Shown here: piece by piece, positions 1 to 8,487 of the stretch
How positions within the stretch are numbered: the first letter of the stretch is position 1
Layout: each line of letters starts with the position of its first letter
Source: TMED14 sp963925545
GTDB taxonomy: Bacteria > Bacteroidota > Bacteroidia > Flavobacteriales > Schleiferiaceae
NCBI GenBank assembly: GCA_963925545.1
Contig: CAWUSA010000017.1
Location: 3,893-67,892 of the forward strand
Length of the DNA: 64,000 nucleotides
Direction of reading: 5' to 3'
Notes under the pieces: model-generated
Told to the model about the DNA's origin: nothing
Databases searched by the model: none
Seen by the model: the letters and a program-made list of their open reading frames with translations, nothing else
Position numbers and translations under genes: made by a program

Positions 1-87
1 AACATCATCCCTGGGAGGGAAGGAGGTCGGCTGAGCAAATACCCACAAGGAAGTCAACAATAGCAATGCAAAAAGGCTCTTTTTCAT
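1..87 (-). CDS. Secreted protein, N-terminus only (cut by window edge)
   Basis: Reading right to left from an ATG at 87, 29 codons run to the window edge. They begin with a clear signal peptide, MKKSLFALLLLTSLWVFAQ, followed by PTSFPPRDDV. The ATG overlaps the stop codon of the upstream GH92 gene by four bases (ATGA), so the two are probably translationally coupled and cotranscribed. An exported enzyme acting on the same glycan is a reasonable guess, but nothing of the mature protein is visible, so no function is assigned. Confidence 0.7.
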   Translation of the reverse strand, partial: MKKSLFALLLLTSLWVFAQPTSFPPRDDV

Positions 88-2891
88 GGGTTGTACGTTA
101 TGGTTATTTCATCTATGAAGATATAGGAATCACCCCCTGCACCGGGATGCCATGGCTCAAGGAGACCAGGGTTTTCGAGTGTGATTGTGATGGATTGAAG
201 GGGGTTCCACCACCTATTTTTAATAGACCAGGTCGCCGTTTCAATGCGTGGCTCACCTTCAGTCAGCACGTCATCAAACACAACAGAGGAGAGCGCTTGT
301 TGTCCAAACCTGAAATAGGCAACAGCAGTAACTTGAGAGGGCAATGCAATCCAGCTTTTGATCTCCTTCAATAGAGATAAGTCAACAGTTACAGCTGATA
401 AATCATCACCCTTGCCGGGCAATAATTCAATGATGAGATCTTCGCCCTGTATGCCGTTCCAATGCCCTTTACGCCAGTCAATCTCGCCATGGATGCCATC
501 AATCAAGCTACCAGGTCCAAGGTTGTACTGATCGCTTAGCGTTCCAGACAAGATTTCTGCAGACCAGTTGTTGGGTTTAATGCTGTAGTCTGCATGGCTG
601 ACATGACTGCTGCCAGCAGAAAGGTGTCCGCTGGAATGGACAGCAAAGGCTTCCTCCTTTCCGTCTTGGTAAACAATGTGAACCAGACTTGAATCCTTGA
701 ATTGTCGTTGAACCTGAATGATGGGGGCAGGGATGAGGTTGTTGTGGCTTTTATTGTAGCGATGGCTCTGGTTGAGGTAAGCATGCCAAGGTCTGCCACT
801 TTGAGGGAAGTCTGCCCGTTGAATGTTGATGCGTTTGGTTTCCGTCAAGTATTGATGAGACATGGCCCCTGACCACGTTAGGCCTGGATCGTTCGCGTTT
901 TCGTAGCCATGGTAGTAGATGCCGTCTCCTTGAGAAGCCAATGTCGTTTCACCCAAGGCATGGGCGATGCGTACGCTATCCCATAGGGGTGCGCCTGTGG
1001 CGTACTGTGATTCACCTGGAACGAGCGGGTACAGGCCAATGGACGCCATGACGTACCAGGCTCTCATTTGACCGCAATCTTCATTGCCTTGGTAGCCAAA
1101 TGGCTGATCGCTGTACATGGTCTCAAGAATTTCAGCCACTTTTTCCTGACCTTTCCATGGGCTATCCGTGCAGTTGTACAGGTAGGCGATGTGGTGGCTT
1201 GGTTCATTGCCATGAGCGTATTGTCCGATAAGGCCAGTGATGTCTACCTGTGTTCTACCTACGGTGCTGCTGGGTGCGGAAAAAAGCGCATCAAGTTGCT
1301 TATCCAAGCTGTGCCCATCCTTGACCAATAAGGCTTGCCACCTATCCAAAGCATGCACTGGAGCAAAGCTGTATTGCCAGCTGTTGGCTTCTGTGAAGTG
1401 GTTATTTACCTCCCTTGGGTCGTAGCGCTGCATGAATTGCCCGTTGTCTCTTGGTCGCATCAGGCCAGTTTCGGGATCCAGTAAACTGATCCATGCTTGG
1501 GATCGACGATGGTAGATGACTGCCAGCGAATCTTCCTGGAATCGCTCCAAGGCCATAGCGATACAGGCATCATCGTAAGCGTATTCCAAGGATTTTGATA
1601 CAGATTCAGATTCATCTTGAATGCTGAGGTACCCGTTGTTGTGGTAGTCATCCAAGCCTCTGGAGTCGCCATCTGCGGTAACCATCATGGCATGAATGGT
1701 TGCTGCGGTGTCGACGGCATAGCCCTTCGCTAAGGCATCGGCAATCACAGAAACCGAATGGTAACCAATCATGCAATCGGTCTCATTGCCAGCAAGTTCC
1801 CAGACAGGTAAGCGACCCGATTGCTTGAATTGATCCAGCATGGTCACCAAAAAGTCTTCTGTTCGCTTGGGTTGAACCAACGCATACAGCGGGTGTGCTG
1901 TTCGGTAGGTGTCCCAAAGAGAGAACACCGTGTAATGGGGATGCAAAGGGTCTTGATGAATCACGCCGTCCATGCCACGGTAGGACCCATCACGGTCACT
2001 CCAAAGATTAGGCACCAAAAAGGCATGGTACAAAGCAGTGGCGTAAATTCGTTTGCTTTCCTTGTCTCCACCATAGACTTGCAATCGATCCAGTTCCAAT
2101 TGCCAGGCATCCTGGCATGCAGATAAGGTGCCTTGAAAATCAAAGGCCTGGCTTTCTGCTTGCCAATTGCGTTGTGCGCCACTTTCTGAAACAGAGCTCA
2201 AGGCTACTTCAATCATCAATGCATCATCACCGATGAATCCAAAATCCAGCACATACACACCGTCCCCAGTGATTCTGTGATTGAATGGGTGCGAGGTTTT
2301 CCCAGCAAAGTACACATGTTGCTCAAGGGCCCACCCCTCGCTGATGCGATGACCTTGAAAAGTGGTGGATCCCCTAAGGTCACTCGCGTTAGCCTCAAAC
2401 CCTTGTGCAAGTGTCCGGTCTCGATAGCTTAAATCCAATTGAACCAAGGCACGCTGTCCTTTGGGGAATTGAATTTTTTGCAACCCCATTCTTTCACTTG
2501 CCGTCAAGCTAACCTGAATGCCATTACTCAAGGTGACTGCGTAAAAACCTGCAGCTGAACTTTCTGAGGACTTAATGAACGGGCTAGGCTGGCTGAGGTC
2601 TTCACCCATTAGGTGTGGACGGAATTGGATGTCATTGTAGTCAGCGACGCCAGTGCCACTCAGGTGGGTGTGGCTGAATCCGTAAAGGGTGCTGTCGCTG
2701 TAATGGTAGCCGCTGCAGCCATCCCATCCCTCTTGTCGGCTGTCAGGTCCAAGTTGTACCATGCCAAAAGGCATGCTGGCACTTGGATGGCTGTGCCCAT
2801 GGCCGCCGGTACCAATAAAGGGGTCAATGTCTCCAGTGACAACCTGTGCCTGCATAAAAAAGGGAAGACATAAAAAAAGCCAGTATCTCAT
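84..2891 (-). CDS. GH92 family alpha-mannosidase, secreted
   Basis: About 935 residues. A signal peptide (MRYWLFLCLPFFMQAQ) is followed directly by the GH92 N-terminal signature: GTGGHGHSHPSASMPFG, then WDGCSGYHYSD and GFSHTHLSGTG. The C-terminal half has GNEPSHHIAYLYN and GNEDCGQMRAWYVMAS, the conserved catalytic-domain segments of the family (calcium-dependent exo-alpha-mannosidases with inverting chemistry). The start at 2891 is chosen because it opens the signal peptide; a longer frame to 2951 would overlap the preceding chaperone gene. There is no visible T9SS tail, so the product is probably periplasmic. It likely trims alpha-mannosides of algal or glycoprotein origin; linkage specificity cannot be read. 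Confidence 0.93.
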   Translation of the reverse strand: MRYWLFLCLPFFMQAQVVTGDIDPFIGTGGHGHSHPSASMPFGMVQLGPDSRQEGWDGCSGYHYSDSTLYGFSHTHLSGTGVADYNDIQFRPHLMGEDLSQPSPFIKSSESSAAGFYAVTLSNGIQVSLTASERMGLQKIQFPKGQRALVQLDLSYRDRTLAQGFEANASDLRGSTTFQGHRISEGWALEQHVYFAGKTSHPFNHRITGDGVYVLDFGFIGDDALMIEVALSSVSESGAQRNWQAESQAFDFQGTLSACQDAWQLELDRLQVYGGDKESKRIYATALYHAFLVPNLWSDRDGSYRGMDGVIHQDPLHPHYTVFSLWDTYRTAHPLYALVQPKRTEDFLVTMLDQFKQSGRLPVWELAGNETDCMIGYHSVSVIADALAKGYAVDTAATIHAMMVTADGDSRGLDDYHNNGYLSIQDESESVSKSLEYAYDDACIAMALERFQEDSLAVIYHRRSQAWISLLDPETGLMRPRDNGQFMQRYDPREVNNHFTEANSWQYSFAPVHALDRWQALLVKDGHSLDKQLDALFSAPSSTVGRTQVDITGLIGQYAHGNEPSHHIAYLYNCTDSPWKGQEKVAEILETMYSDQPFGYQGNEDCGQMRAWYVMASIGLYPLVPGESQYATGAPLWDSVRIAHALGETTLASQGDGIYYHGYENANDPGLTWSGAMSHQYLTETKRINIQRADFPQSGRPWHAYLNQSHRYNKSHNNLIPAPIIQVQRQFKDSSLVHIVYQDGKEEAFAVHSSGHLSAGSSHVSHADYSIKPNNWSAEILSGTLSDQYNLGPGSLIDGIHGEIDWRKGHWNGIQGEDLIIELLPGKGDDLSAVTVDLSLLKEIKSWIALPSQVTAVAYFRFGQQALSSVVFDDVLTEGEPRIETATWSIKNRWWNPLQSITITLENPGLLEPWHPGAGGDSYIFIDEITITYNP

Positions 2892-2922
2892 ACTGGCTAA
2901 ATTTACGATTTGATAGCATGCC

Positions 2923-4230
2923 TTACAGGCCGCAATCCTTGAAGTTTTCATTCAGTCGAATGTGGGTTTCTTTACGGTGGACTTCCACCCATGCATCCAT
3001 CACAGATTGGCGCTTCTGATTTTCCACATAGGTTTTAAGCATGGAAAAATCTTGATTCAAGTTGGCCCTGTGGGGTGCCGTTCGCTTTTTCAGCAACACC
3101 AGACGAAAGAGCTCTTGTCCATCGGGTTGACGAATTAAAGTGACTTTTCCAATCTCACCTTCAGCCAATTGGTCGATGGCATAAAACAAACCTTGGTCCA
3201 AGTCATCAGCTTTCCAGCGGAGATCACCTGTTGATGGGTTCATGAGAACACCGCCATTGAGTTTGCTGTTCTCGTCTGATGAAATACGCATGGCCGCATC
3301 CTCAAAGCTGATGGAGTCCATCAAGATCAAATCGCGAACGCTATCAAGTCTTGCCTTGGCAAAGTCAAGATCACTTTGCTCCACTTTTGCTTTGACCAAA
3401 ATATGCCTCAGATCCAGCTCTTCACCACGCTTGGCTTGCAATTGAACGATGTGGTAGCCGTACTCTGTTTTGAATGGCTGAGAAATCTCACCGGGCCGAA
3501 GGTTGAAGGCGATGGCTTCAAATTCTTTCACAAATTGCCCACGTTTGATGCCCTTGTAGGCACCACCATTTTTATTGGAACCGGGATCTTCAGAGTAAAG
3601 GATAGCCATGGTAGAAAAGCTTGATCCTTCCAGTATGCGTGTTCGCAAGCCGTCCAGTTTATCAATGGCTTCTTTGCTTGACGCCTCGCTAACGATAGGC
3701 TCTAGGGTGATTTGTGCCAGCTCAACTTCAGTGCCAATCAATGGCAAAGAATCTGAATGCAAGGCTTGAATGACTTCCTCAACCTCCATTGGTGTCACAT
3801 CGATGTCTGCAGTCAGGGTCATTTGCATGCGCTGTGCAGTCATTTGATTGGTCATCATCGGACGCAGCTCCTCTTTAATCTCTAGGGCAGACTTTTTGTA
3901 GTATTCTTCAAGGCGTTGCTCTGAACCGATTTGCGCAACGAGTTGTTGCAGGCGACGATCAATGGCGTCATCAATTTCTTCAATGCTCACAGTGACAGAG
4001 TCCAAGTCAGCATGGTGAATCAATAGTTTTTCTAACAATTGACCTTTCATCAACTGGCAATCGCTCACCGTCTGACCTTCTTGCTCAAGGGCTTGGCGCT
4101 GCATGCTAATATCTGAAAGCAAAATGATCTCACTACCAACAACGGCAGCTACGCCATCGACGATGACGGATTGTGCAACGGCACCAAAACTGATGGCGCA
4201 AAGCAGACTGAAAAAGAGGGGACGAATCAT
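2923..4230 (-). CDS. SurA-like periplasmic peptidylprolyl isomerase
   Basis: About 435 residues with a signal peptide (MIRPLFFSLLCAISFGAVAQ), a SurA-type N-terminal chaperone segment (VDGVAAVVGSEIILLSDI) and two consecutive parvulin/rotamase domains. The first runs around LAQITLEP to GYHIVQL, with GGAYKGIKRGQFVKEFE; the second begins LDLRHILVKAK. Proteins of this type escort outer-membrane proteins through the periplasm to the BAM complex. The start at 4230 opens the signal peptide and leaves a 16-bp gap after parA; a longer frame would run into parA. The gene lies between parA and the GH92 gene in a same-strand run. Confidence 0.9.
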   Translation of the reverse strand: MIRPLFFSLLCAISFGAVAQSVIVDGVAAVVGSEIILLSDISMQRQALEQEGQTVSDCQLMKGQLLEKLLIHHADLDSVTVSIEEIDDAIDRRLQQLVAQIGSEQRLEEYYKKSALEIKEELRPMMTNQMTAQRMQMTLTADIDVTPMEVEEVIQALHSDSLPLIGTEVELAQITLEPIVSEASSKEAIDKLDGLRTRILEGSSFSTMAILYSEDPGSNKNGGAYKGIKRGQFVKEFEAIAFNLRPGEISQPFKTEYGYHIVQLQAKRGEELDLRHILVKAKVEQSDLDFAKARLDSVRDLILMDSISFEDAAMRISSDENSKLNGGVLMNPSTGDLRWKADDLDQGLFYAIDQLAEGEIGKVTLIRQPDGQELFRLVLLKKRTAPHRANLNQDFSMLKTYVENQKRQSVMDAWVEVHRKETHIRLNENFKDCGL

Positions 4231-4246
4231 GGGCGCAAACTTAAGA

Positions 4247-5023
4247 CTAATGGGGCAATTGCGGATTTCGTGCCAGAATTTCTTGTGCAAGGTTTAAATA
4301 GTTATCTGCACCCGTTGATCCCGCATCATGAACCATGATCGGCTGGCCAAAGGATGGCGCTTCACTGAGGCGCACATTCCGTGCAATCATGGTCTTGAAA
4401 ACCAGGTCTTGGAAATGCTGCCTCACTTCATCAACAACTTGATTGCTAAGTCTTAAGCGGCCATCGTGCATGGTCAATAACAGGCCTTCAATGGTGAGCT
4501 GATTGTTCTGGTAGTCTTGCACCGTTCGAATGGTATTGAGCAGCTTCCCTAGGCCCTCCAGGGCGAAATATTCACATTGAATGGGGATCAGTATGGAATC
4601 TGCTGCAGTCAAGGCATTGAGTGTGACTAGCCCTAGAGAAGGGGCGCAATCAATAATGAGGTAGTCGTAATCATCCACCACCTCTTTCAATGCCGTCTTA
4701 AGCATGTATTCGCGGTCCTGATTGTCAACAATCTCTAGTTCAGCTGCAACCAAATCCAGATGTGACGGCATGATATCCAGATTAGGGAAGGGGGTGTTAA
4801 CAATTGCCTCCTTGGCGCTGCATCGATGCTCAATGACCTGGTAGGTGCTTTTGGTGACCGCTTCAAGATCAATGCCTAAACCCGAAGTGGCATTGGCCTG
4901 AGGGTCTGCGTCAATCAACAGGACTTTTCTTTCTAGAAAGCCCAGCGATGACGCAACGTTCAAAGCGGTAGTGGTTTTTCCAACGCCGCCTTTTTGGTTG
5001 GCAACTGCAATGATTTTACCCAT
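4247..5023 (-). CDS. ParA/Soj family ATPase
   Basis: 258 residues. The N-terminus MGKIIAVANQKGGVGKTT carries the deviant Walker A motif of MinD/ParA ATPases, and LIIDCAPSLGLVTLNAL is the Walker B region. It has full family length with no N-terminal DNA-binding extension, as in chromosomal Soj. In the family, ATP-dependent dimers bind DNA nonspecifically and move ParB-parS complexes. A parB gene, usually the next gene, is not present here; the neighbour downstream is the SurA-like chaperone, 16 bp away. The position about 17 kb from dnaA fits an origin-proximal partition gene. Confidence 0.93.
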   Translation of the reverse strand: MGKIIAVANQKGGVGKTTTALNVASSLGFLERKVLLIDADPQANATSGLGIDLEAVTKSTYQVIEHRCSAKEAIVNTPFPNLDIMPSHLDLVAAELEIVDNQDREYMLKTALKEVVDDYDYLIIDCAPSLGLVTLNALTAADSILIPIQCEYFALEGLGKLLNTIRTVQDYQNNQLTIEGLLLTMHDGRLRLSNQVVDEVRQHFQDLVFKTMIARNVRLSEAPSFGQPIMVHDAGSTGADNYLNLAQEILARNPQLPH

Positions 5024-5039
5024 GGGCTAAAAGTAGAAC

Positions 5040-5060
5040 ACCCGCCAGAAATTGGCGGGT
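5040..5060 (-). terminator. Hairpin terminator or attenuator between the lipoprotein gene and parA
   Basis: A perfect 8-bp inverted repeat (ACCCGCCA / TGGCGGGT) encloses a 5-base loop, followed on the minus strand by a moderately T-rich stretch that lacks a clean T run. It lies in the 68-bp gap after the lipoprotein gene and directly upstream of parA. It may end transcription of the peptidase-lipoprotein run. Confidence 0.5.
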
Positions 5061-5091
5061 GTTGGTAATAACTCTTGATAACATCGTGAAC

Positions 5092-5604
5092 TCACTCGTT
5101 AGAAACTCCTGAACTGTGAAGAACCTCCGTTGTCATGCCACAGGTTAGCATCTCATCGCCAAAGTAGGGGTTAAGAATAGCTTTGTCTTCACTGAGCCAG
5201 ATTGCGCCAGCATTATCAAAAGCCATGGGGCAATATTGCAGGTAAATCTCATGATCGAGAGGGGACTCGTGGTGGAGGTATTCAAAGTACATTTCTGACA
5301 TCAAAAAGAAAGATTTTCTCGCGACATACATGTCTGGTGAAGAGATCAGGACGTTTAATGAATGGTTGATATCTTCCGCCATCTCGGGGTCAAGGTGGAT
5401 TTGCATCATGGATGCTGCCTCTTTAGCCACATCCAGGTTGTTAGAGACCAATGCGTCTTTCAACATCATGTATTGGCCGATGTCATCATCGCTGTAACTG
5501 TCCTTGAGGTAGGTTGAAGGGGTTGCTTCATTGTCTGATTCATCAGACTGACAGGATGCTAAGCTGAAAATTGAGAGGCAAAGTAGTGGAAGTAAAGCTT
5601 TCAT
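5092..5604 (-). CDS. Lipoprotein of unknown function
   Basis: About 170 residues opening MKALLPLLCLSIFSLASC, a type II signal peptide with the lipobox Cys at residue 18, followed by a Ser/Asp/Glu-rich linker. The rest is acidic and mostly helical-looking with no domain I recognise. The start at 5604 is chosen because it begins the lipoprotein signal; in-frame sequence further upstream overlaps the M1 peptidase gene. It lies 34 bp downstream of that peptidase on the same strand, so the two may be cotranscribed. Role unknown. Confidence 0.75.
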   Translation of the reverse strand: MKALLPLLCLSIFSLASCQSDESDNEATPSTYLKDSYSDDDIGQYMMLKDALVSNNLDVAKEAASMMQIHLDPEMAEDINHSLNVLISSPDMYVARKSFFLMSEMYFEYLHHESPLDHEIYLQYCPMAFDNAGAIWLSEDKAILNPYFGDEMLTCGMTTEVLHSSGVSNE

Positions 5605-5638
5605 TATTGAGGGGATTGTAGTGGGATTATTGTGGAAA

Positions 5639-7942
5639 CTATTGTGGGATTTGTTGCGCTTCGCGCATGGGGTTGTAACGGTAGTTTTCATAGCCTCTTC
5701 GTCTAGGAATAGCTTCAAGATGTATGCCAGTTTTGGCAGGCCAATCATTGTTGTAGGTGTCTGTGTCAGCCGTTTCAAGGAAGGGGTCAAGGCTGACGCT
5801 GATGGCCCGTTGCGGTAGAAGAATGGTTTTGGTGATTTGCTTTTCATCTTTGATCCAAATTTCTACCGGCCAGCGCTCAACGTGCTCGCTGCCATCCTCA
5901 AATTGGTAAGAAACAATCACAGGCATCAATAGACCGCCATGGTTCTCTACAGTGACTTCATGAAGGTAGCCTTTGGGGTAGCCACCCTTAGAGGCCATTG
6001 ATGCAAGCTGTTTGATCTCTTTTTTGTTCGCAGCATCCCGGTTGTAGCTGTTGTTGTAAAAATCACGGGTTTCTGGCCGAGAATCCACGACAGTCGGCGC
6101 AAGGGCAATGACATCGCGTTGTCGACCAATGCGTGCATGGGGTTTTTCACGCTCTGCACGCCGTTGTGACTCAAGTTCCTGAGGGTCTGTGGTTGGCAAG
6201 GCAGCGATACGAACCTGTGTCAATGCTTGGTCGGTGTAGTCCGTGGTGTAGAACCAGCCTCGCCAGAACCAATCCAAATCCACGCCAGATGCATCTTCCA
6301 TGGTGCGAAATAAATCTGCGGGCTCAGGGTGCTTGAAAGCCCATCGTTCGCAGTATGTTTTGAATGCAAAGTCAAACAATTCTCTACCTAGTACCGTTTC
6401 ACGAAGGATATTCATTCCAGTTGCAGGTTTTCCGTAGGCATTGTTGCCAAACTGCTTGATGCTTTCCGAATTGGTCATGATGGGAACCATGCCTAAGGCA
6501 GGGGATTGCATGTAGCGTGCAATTTTGTACGCTGGCCCTCTTCGGGATGGGTAATCTACATCCCATTCCATTTCAGCTAGGTATTGCACAAAGGAGTTGA
6601 GACCTTCGTCCATCCATGTCCACTGACGCTCATCGGAGTTGATGATCATGGGGAAGAAGTTGTGTCCAACTTCATGGATGATGACACTCAGCATGCCATG
6701 CTTGGTGCCTTCTGAATAGGTGCCGTCGGCATCTGGCCGTCCACCATTGAAACAAATCATGGGGTATTCCATGCCAATGCTTTTGGCATGAACAGAAATC
6801 GCCCGAGGGTAGGTGTAGTCAGTGGTGTACTTGGAGTAGACCTTGAGAGTGTGAGCTACAATACGTGTGCTGTATTGCTCCCAAAGCGGATTGCCTTCTT
6901 TAGGGTAAAAGCTTTCCGCCATCACCACTTTGCCGCCAATGTTGACAGCTTGTGCATCCCAAATGAATTTTCGAGAGCTAGCAAAGGCGAAGTCCCGAAC
7001 ATTTTCTGCCTTGAATGTCCATGTGGCAGTTGATGTGGAACGGCCTTGTTCTCTGGATTCAGCTTCCTCTTGTGAAGCAACGATGACGGGCTGGTCAAAG
7101 GAGCGTCGGGCTTCTGCGTAGCGTTTGCGTTGCGAAGAGCTCAATACTGCTGTAGGATTCTGCAAGCTCCCAGTTGATGCCACGATGTGATCTGAGGGAA
7201 CAGTGATAGACACGGAGAAGTCGCCAAATGGCAAGGTGAACTCACCTTGACCCAAGAATTGCTTGTGTTGCCAACCTTGGTAGTCTGAATAAACGGCCAT
7301 GCGAGGGTAGAATTGCGCAATGGTGTAAAGGGTATTGTTCTCGTCAGAAAAGTGCTCGTAGCCACTTCGTCCGCCGATACTCATGCGGTCATTGATGTTG
7401 TAGTCCCAGTCAATAGAAAAACTGATAGATTTTCCTGGCTGTAACGGTTTAGGTAAATCCAAGCGCATCATTGTGTTGATGATGGTGTGCTTCAAATCTT
7501 GGCCATTTAGGGAAACCTTGTGGATGTTGAATCCGCCAGGAAAAGCTTCACCGTACTGACTTTCAACCTGTGATAAGCTGATGTTTTCAGGGATGCCGCC
7601 TTGTTTGATTGCCTGCGTCATGGAGTTAGGTGAACGAACATTTTGGTCCAATTGGACCCAGAGGTAGACCAAGACATCCGGACTGTTGTTGTGGTAGGTG
7701 ATGACCTCATGGCCATCGATGTGGTGCTTTTCTTCGTCAAGCGTTACTTGAATGGCATAGTCTGCCTGCTGCTGGTAGTAGGCGTGTCCGGGCGCCCCAC
7801 TTGCGGTCCTGTAGCTGTTGGCGGTAGGGAGTTCCGTTCCTAGCTGTTTGAATTTGCTGGTATTGACTCGGTCAAAAGAACTGCTTTGTGCAGCTGCAGA
7901 CAGGGTGAACAGCAAGGTAAATAGTTGGATGAAACGCTTCAT
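5639..7942 (-). CDS. M1 family zinc metallopeptidase, exported
   Basis: 767 residues with a signal peptide (MKRFIQLFTLLFTLSAAAQ). The gluzincin core shows a GMEYP segment near residue 390 (equivalent of the GAMEN exopeptidase motif), the zinc motif HEVGH at about 423-427 and the third ligand in DEGLNS near 446. This is an aminopeptidase-N-type peptidase of the large Bacteroidota subgroup with a degenerate GAMEN. It probably acts on peptides in the periplasm. It is followed 34 bp later by a lipoprotein gene and preceded 38 bp upstream by a DUF6702 gene. Confidence 0.93.
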   Translation of the reverse strand: MKRFIQLFTLLFTLSAAAQSSSFDRVNTSKFKQLGTELPTANSYRTASGAPGHAYYQQQADYAIQVTLDEEKHHIDGHEVITYHNNSPDVLVYLWVQLDQNVRSPNSMTQAIKQGGIPENISLSQVESQYGEAFPGGFNIHKVSLNGQDLKHTIINTMMRLDLPKPLQPGKSISFSIDWDYNINDRMSIGGRSGYEHFSDENNTLYTIAQFYPRMAVYSDYQGWQHKQFLGQGEFTLPFGDFSVSITVPSDHIVASTGSLQNPTAVLSSSQRKRYAEARRSFDQPVIVASQEEAESREQGRSTSTATWTFKAENVRDFAFASSRKFIWDAQAVNIGGKVVMAESFYPKEGNPLWEQYSTRIVAHTLKVYSKYTTDYTYPRAISVHAKSIGMEYPMICFNGGRPDADGTYSEGTKHGMLSVIIHEVGHNFFPMIINSDERQWTWMDEGLNSFVQYLAEMEWDVDYPSRRGPAYKIARYMQSPALGMVPIMTNSESIKQFGNNAYGKPATGMNILRETVLGRELFDFAFKTYCERWAFKHPEPADLFRTMEDASGVDLDWFWRGWFYTTDYTDQALTQVRIAALPTTDPQELESQRRAEREKPHARIGRQRDVIALAPTVVDSRPETRDFYNNSYNRDAANKKEIKQLASMASKGGYPKGYLHEVTVENHGGLLMPVIVSYQFEDGSEHVERWPVEIWIKDEKQITKTILLPQRAISVSLDPFLETADTDTYNNDWPAKTGIHLEAIPRRRGYENYRYNPMREAQQIPQ

Positions 7943-7980
7943 GGTGGTTCGTTAAATGTTGAAGGCTAAAAATAGGCAGT

Positions 7981-8487
7981 TCAATCACGTAAATCCATGC
8001 GAGGCCAACTGAAATTTGGCATTTTATTGAACAAGGCAATGTCGTAGCGACGATCAAGGCCCATGACAGTGTAAATATTCTCTTGAAAATCGTTGAGTTT
8101 CATTAGGCTTGCATCGTGCAGGTCCCATCGTTTGGCAACAAAAATGTAGCTCAATGTAATCTCATCTGCAGCAAAATGGTAGGCTGTCAAAGCCAGCTCA
8201 ATGGGCTCAATGCGTCGACGTTTGGTAAAGCTTAAGCTCAATAGGCCATCCTGGAGGAAATGATCAATCAGCTGCGCTTCTTGTGCGCTATCAATGCCAA
8301 GGTGAATTTTCTCTTCCCTACCTTGATTGATGGCTGTCTCTAGGTCTTCTGTGAAGAGGATCTTTTGCAGGGTCCATTCATGGTCTGCCCCTTCAGTCAT
8401 GAGCGCGGTAGACACATGCATGGGGTGATCTAGACTCACAGCAATTAGCCATAGCCCAACCAAAGCAAGGGGCAGCTTAAAGCGCAT
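7981..8487 (-). CDS. DUF6702 family protein
   Basis: About 168 residues. The N-terminus MRFKLPLALVGLWLIAV is a signal or membrane anchor, followed immediately by HPMHVS, the HP(I/M)HVS opening I associate with the DUF6702 family of Bacteroidota, often found beside M1 peptidase genes as it is here. The start at 8487 overlaps the 3' end of the isocitrate dehydrogenase gene by 11 bp. No catalytic motif is visible. The family assignment is by recollection; function is unknown. Confidence 0.75.
   Translation of the reverse strand: MRFKLPLALVGLWLIAVSLDHPMHVSTALMTEGADHEWTLQKILFTEDLETAINQGREEKIHLGIDSAQEAQLIDHFLQDGLLSLSFTKRRRIEPIELALTAYHFAADEITLSYIFVAKRWDLHDASLMKLNDFQENIYTVMGLDRRYDIALFNKMPNFSWPRMDLRD

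Noticed and set aside
4247..5023. Plasmid-type parAB partition locus
   Set aside because: No parB or parS-like repeats adjacent; the gene sits among chromosomal housekeeping genes.
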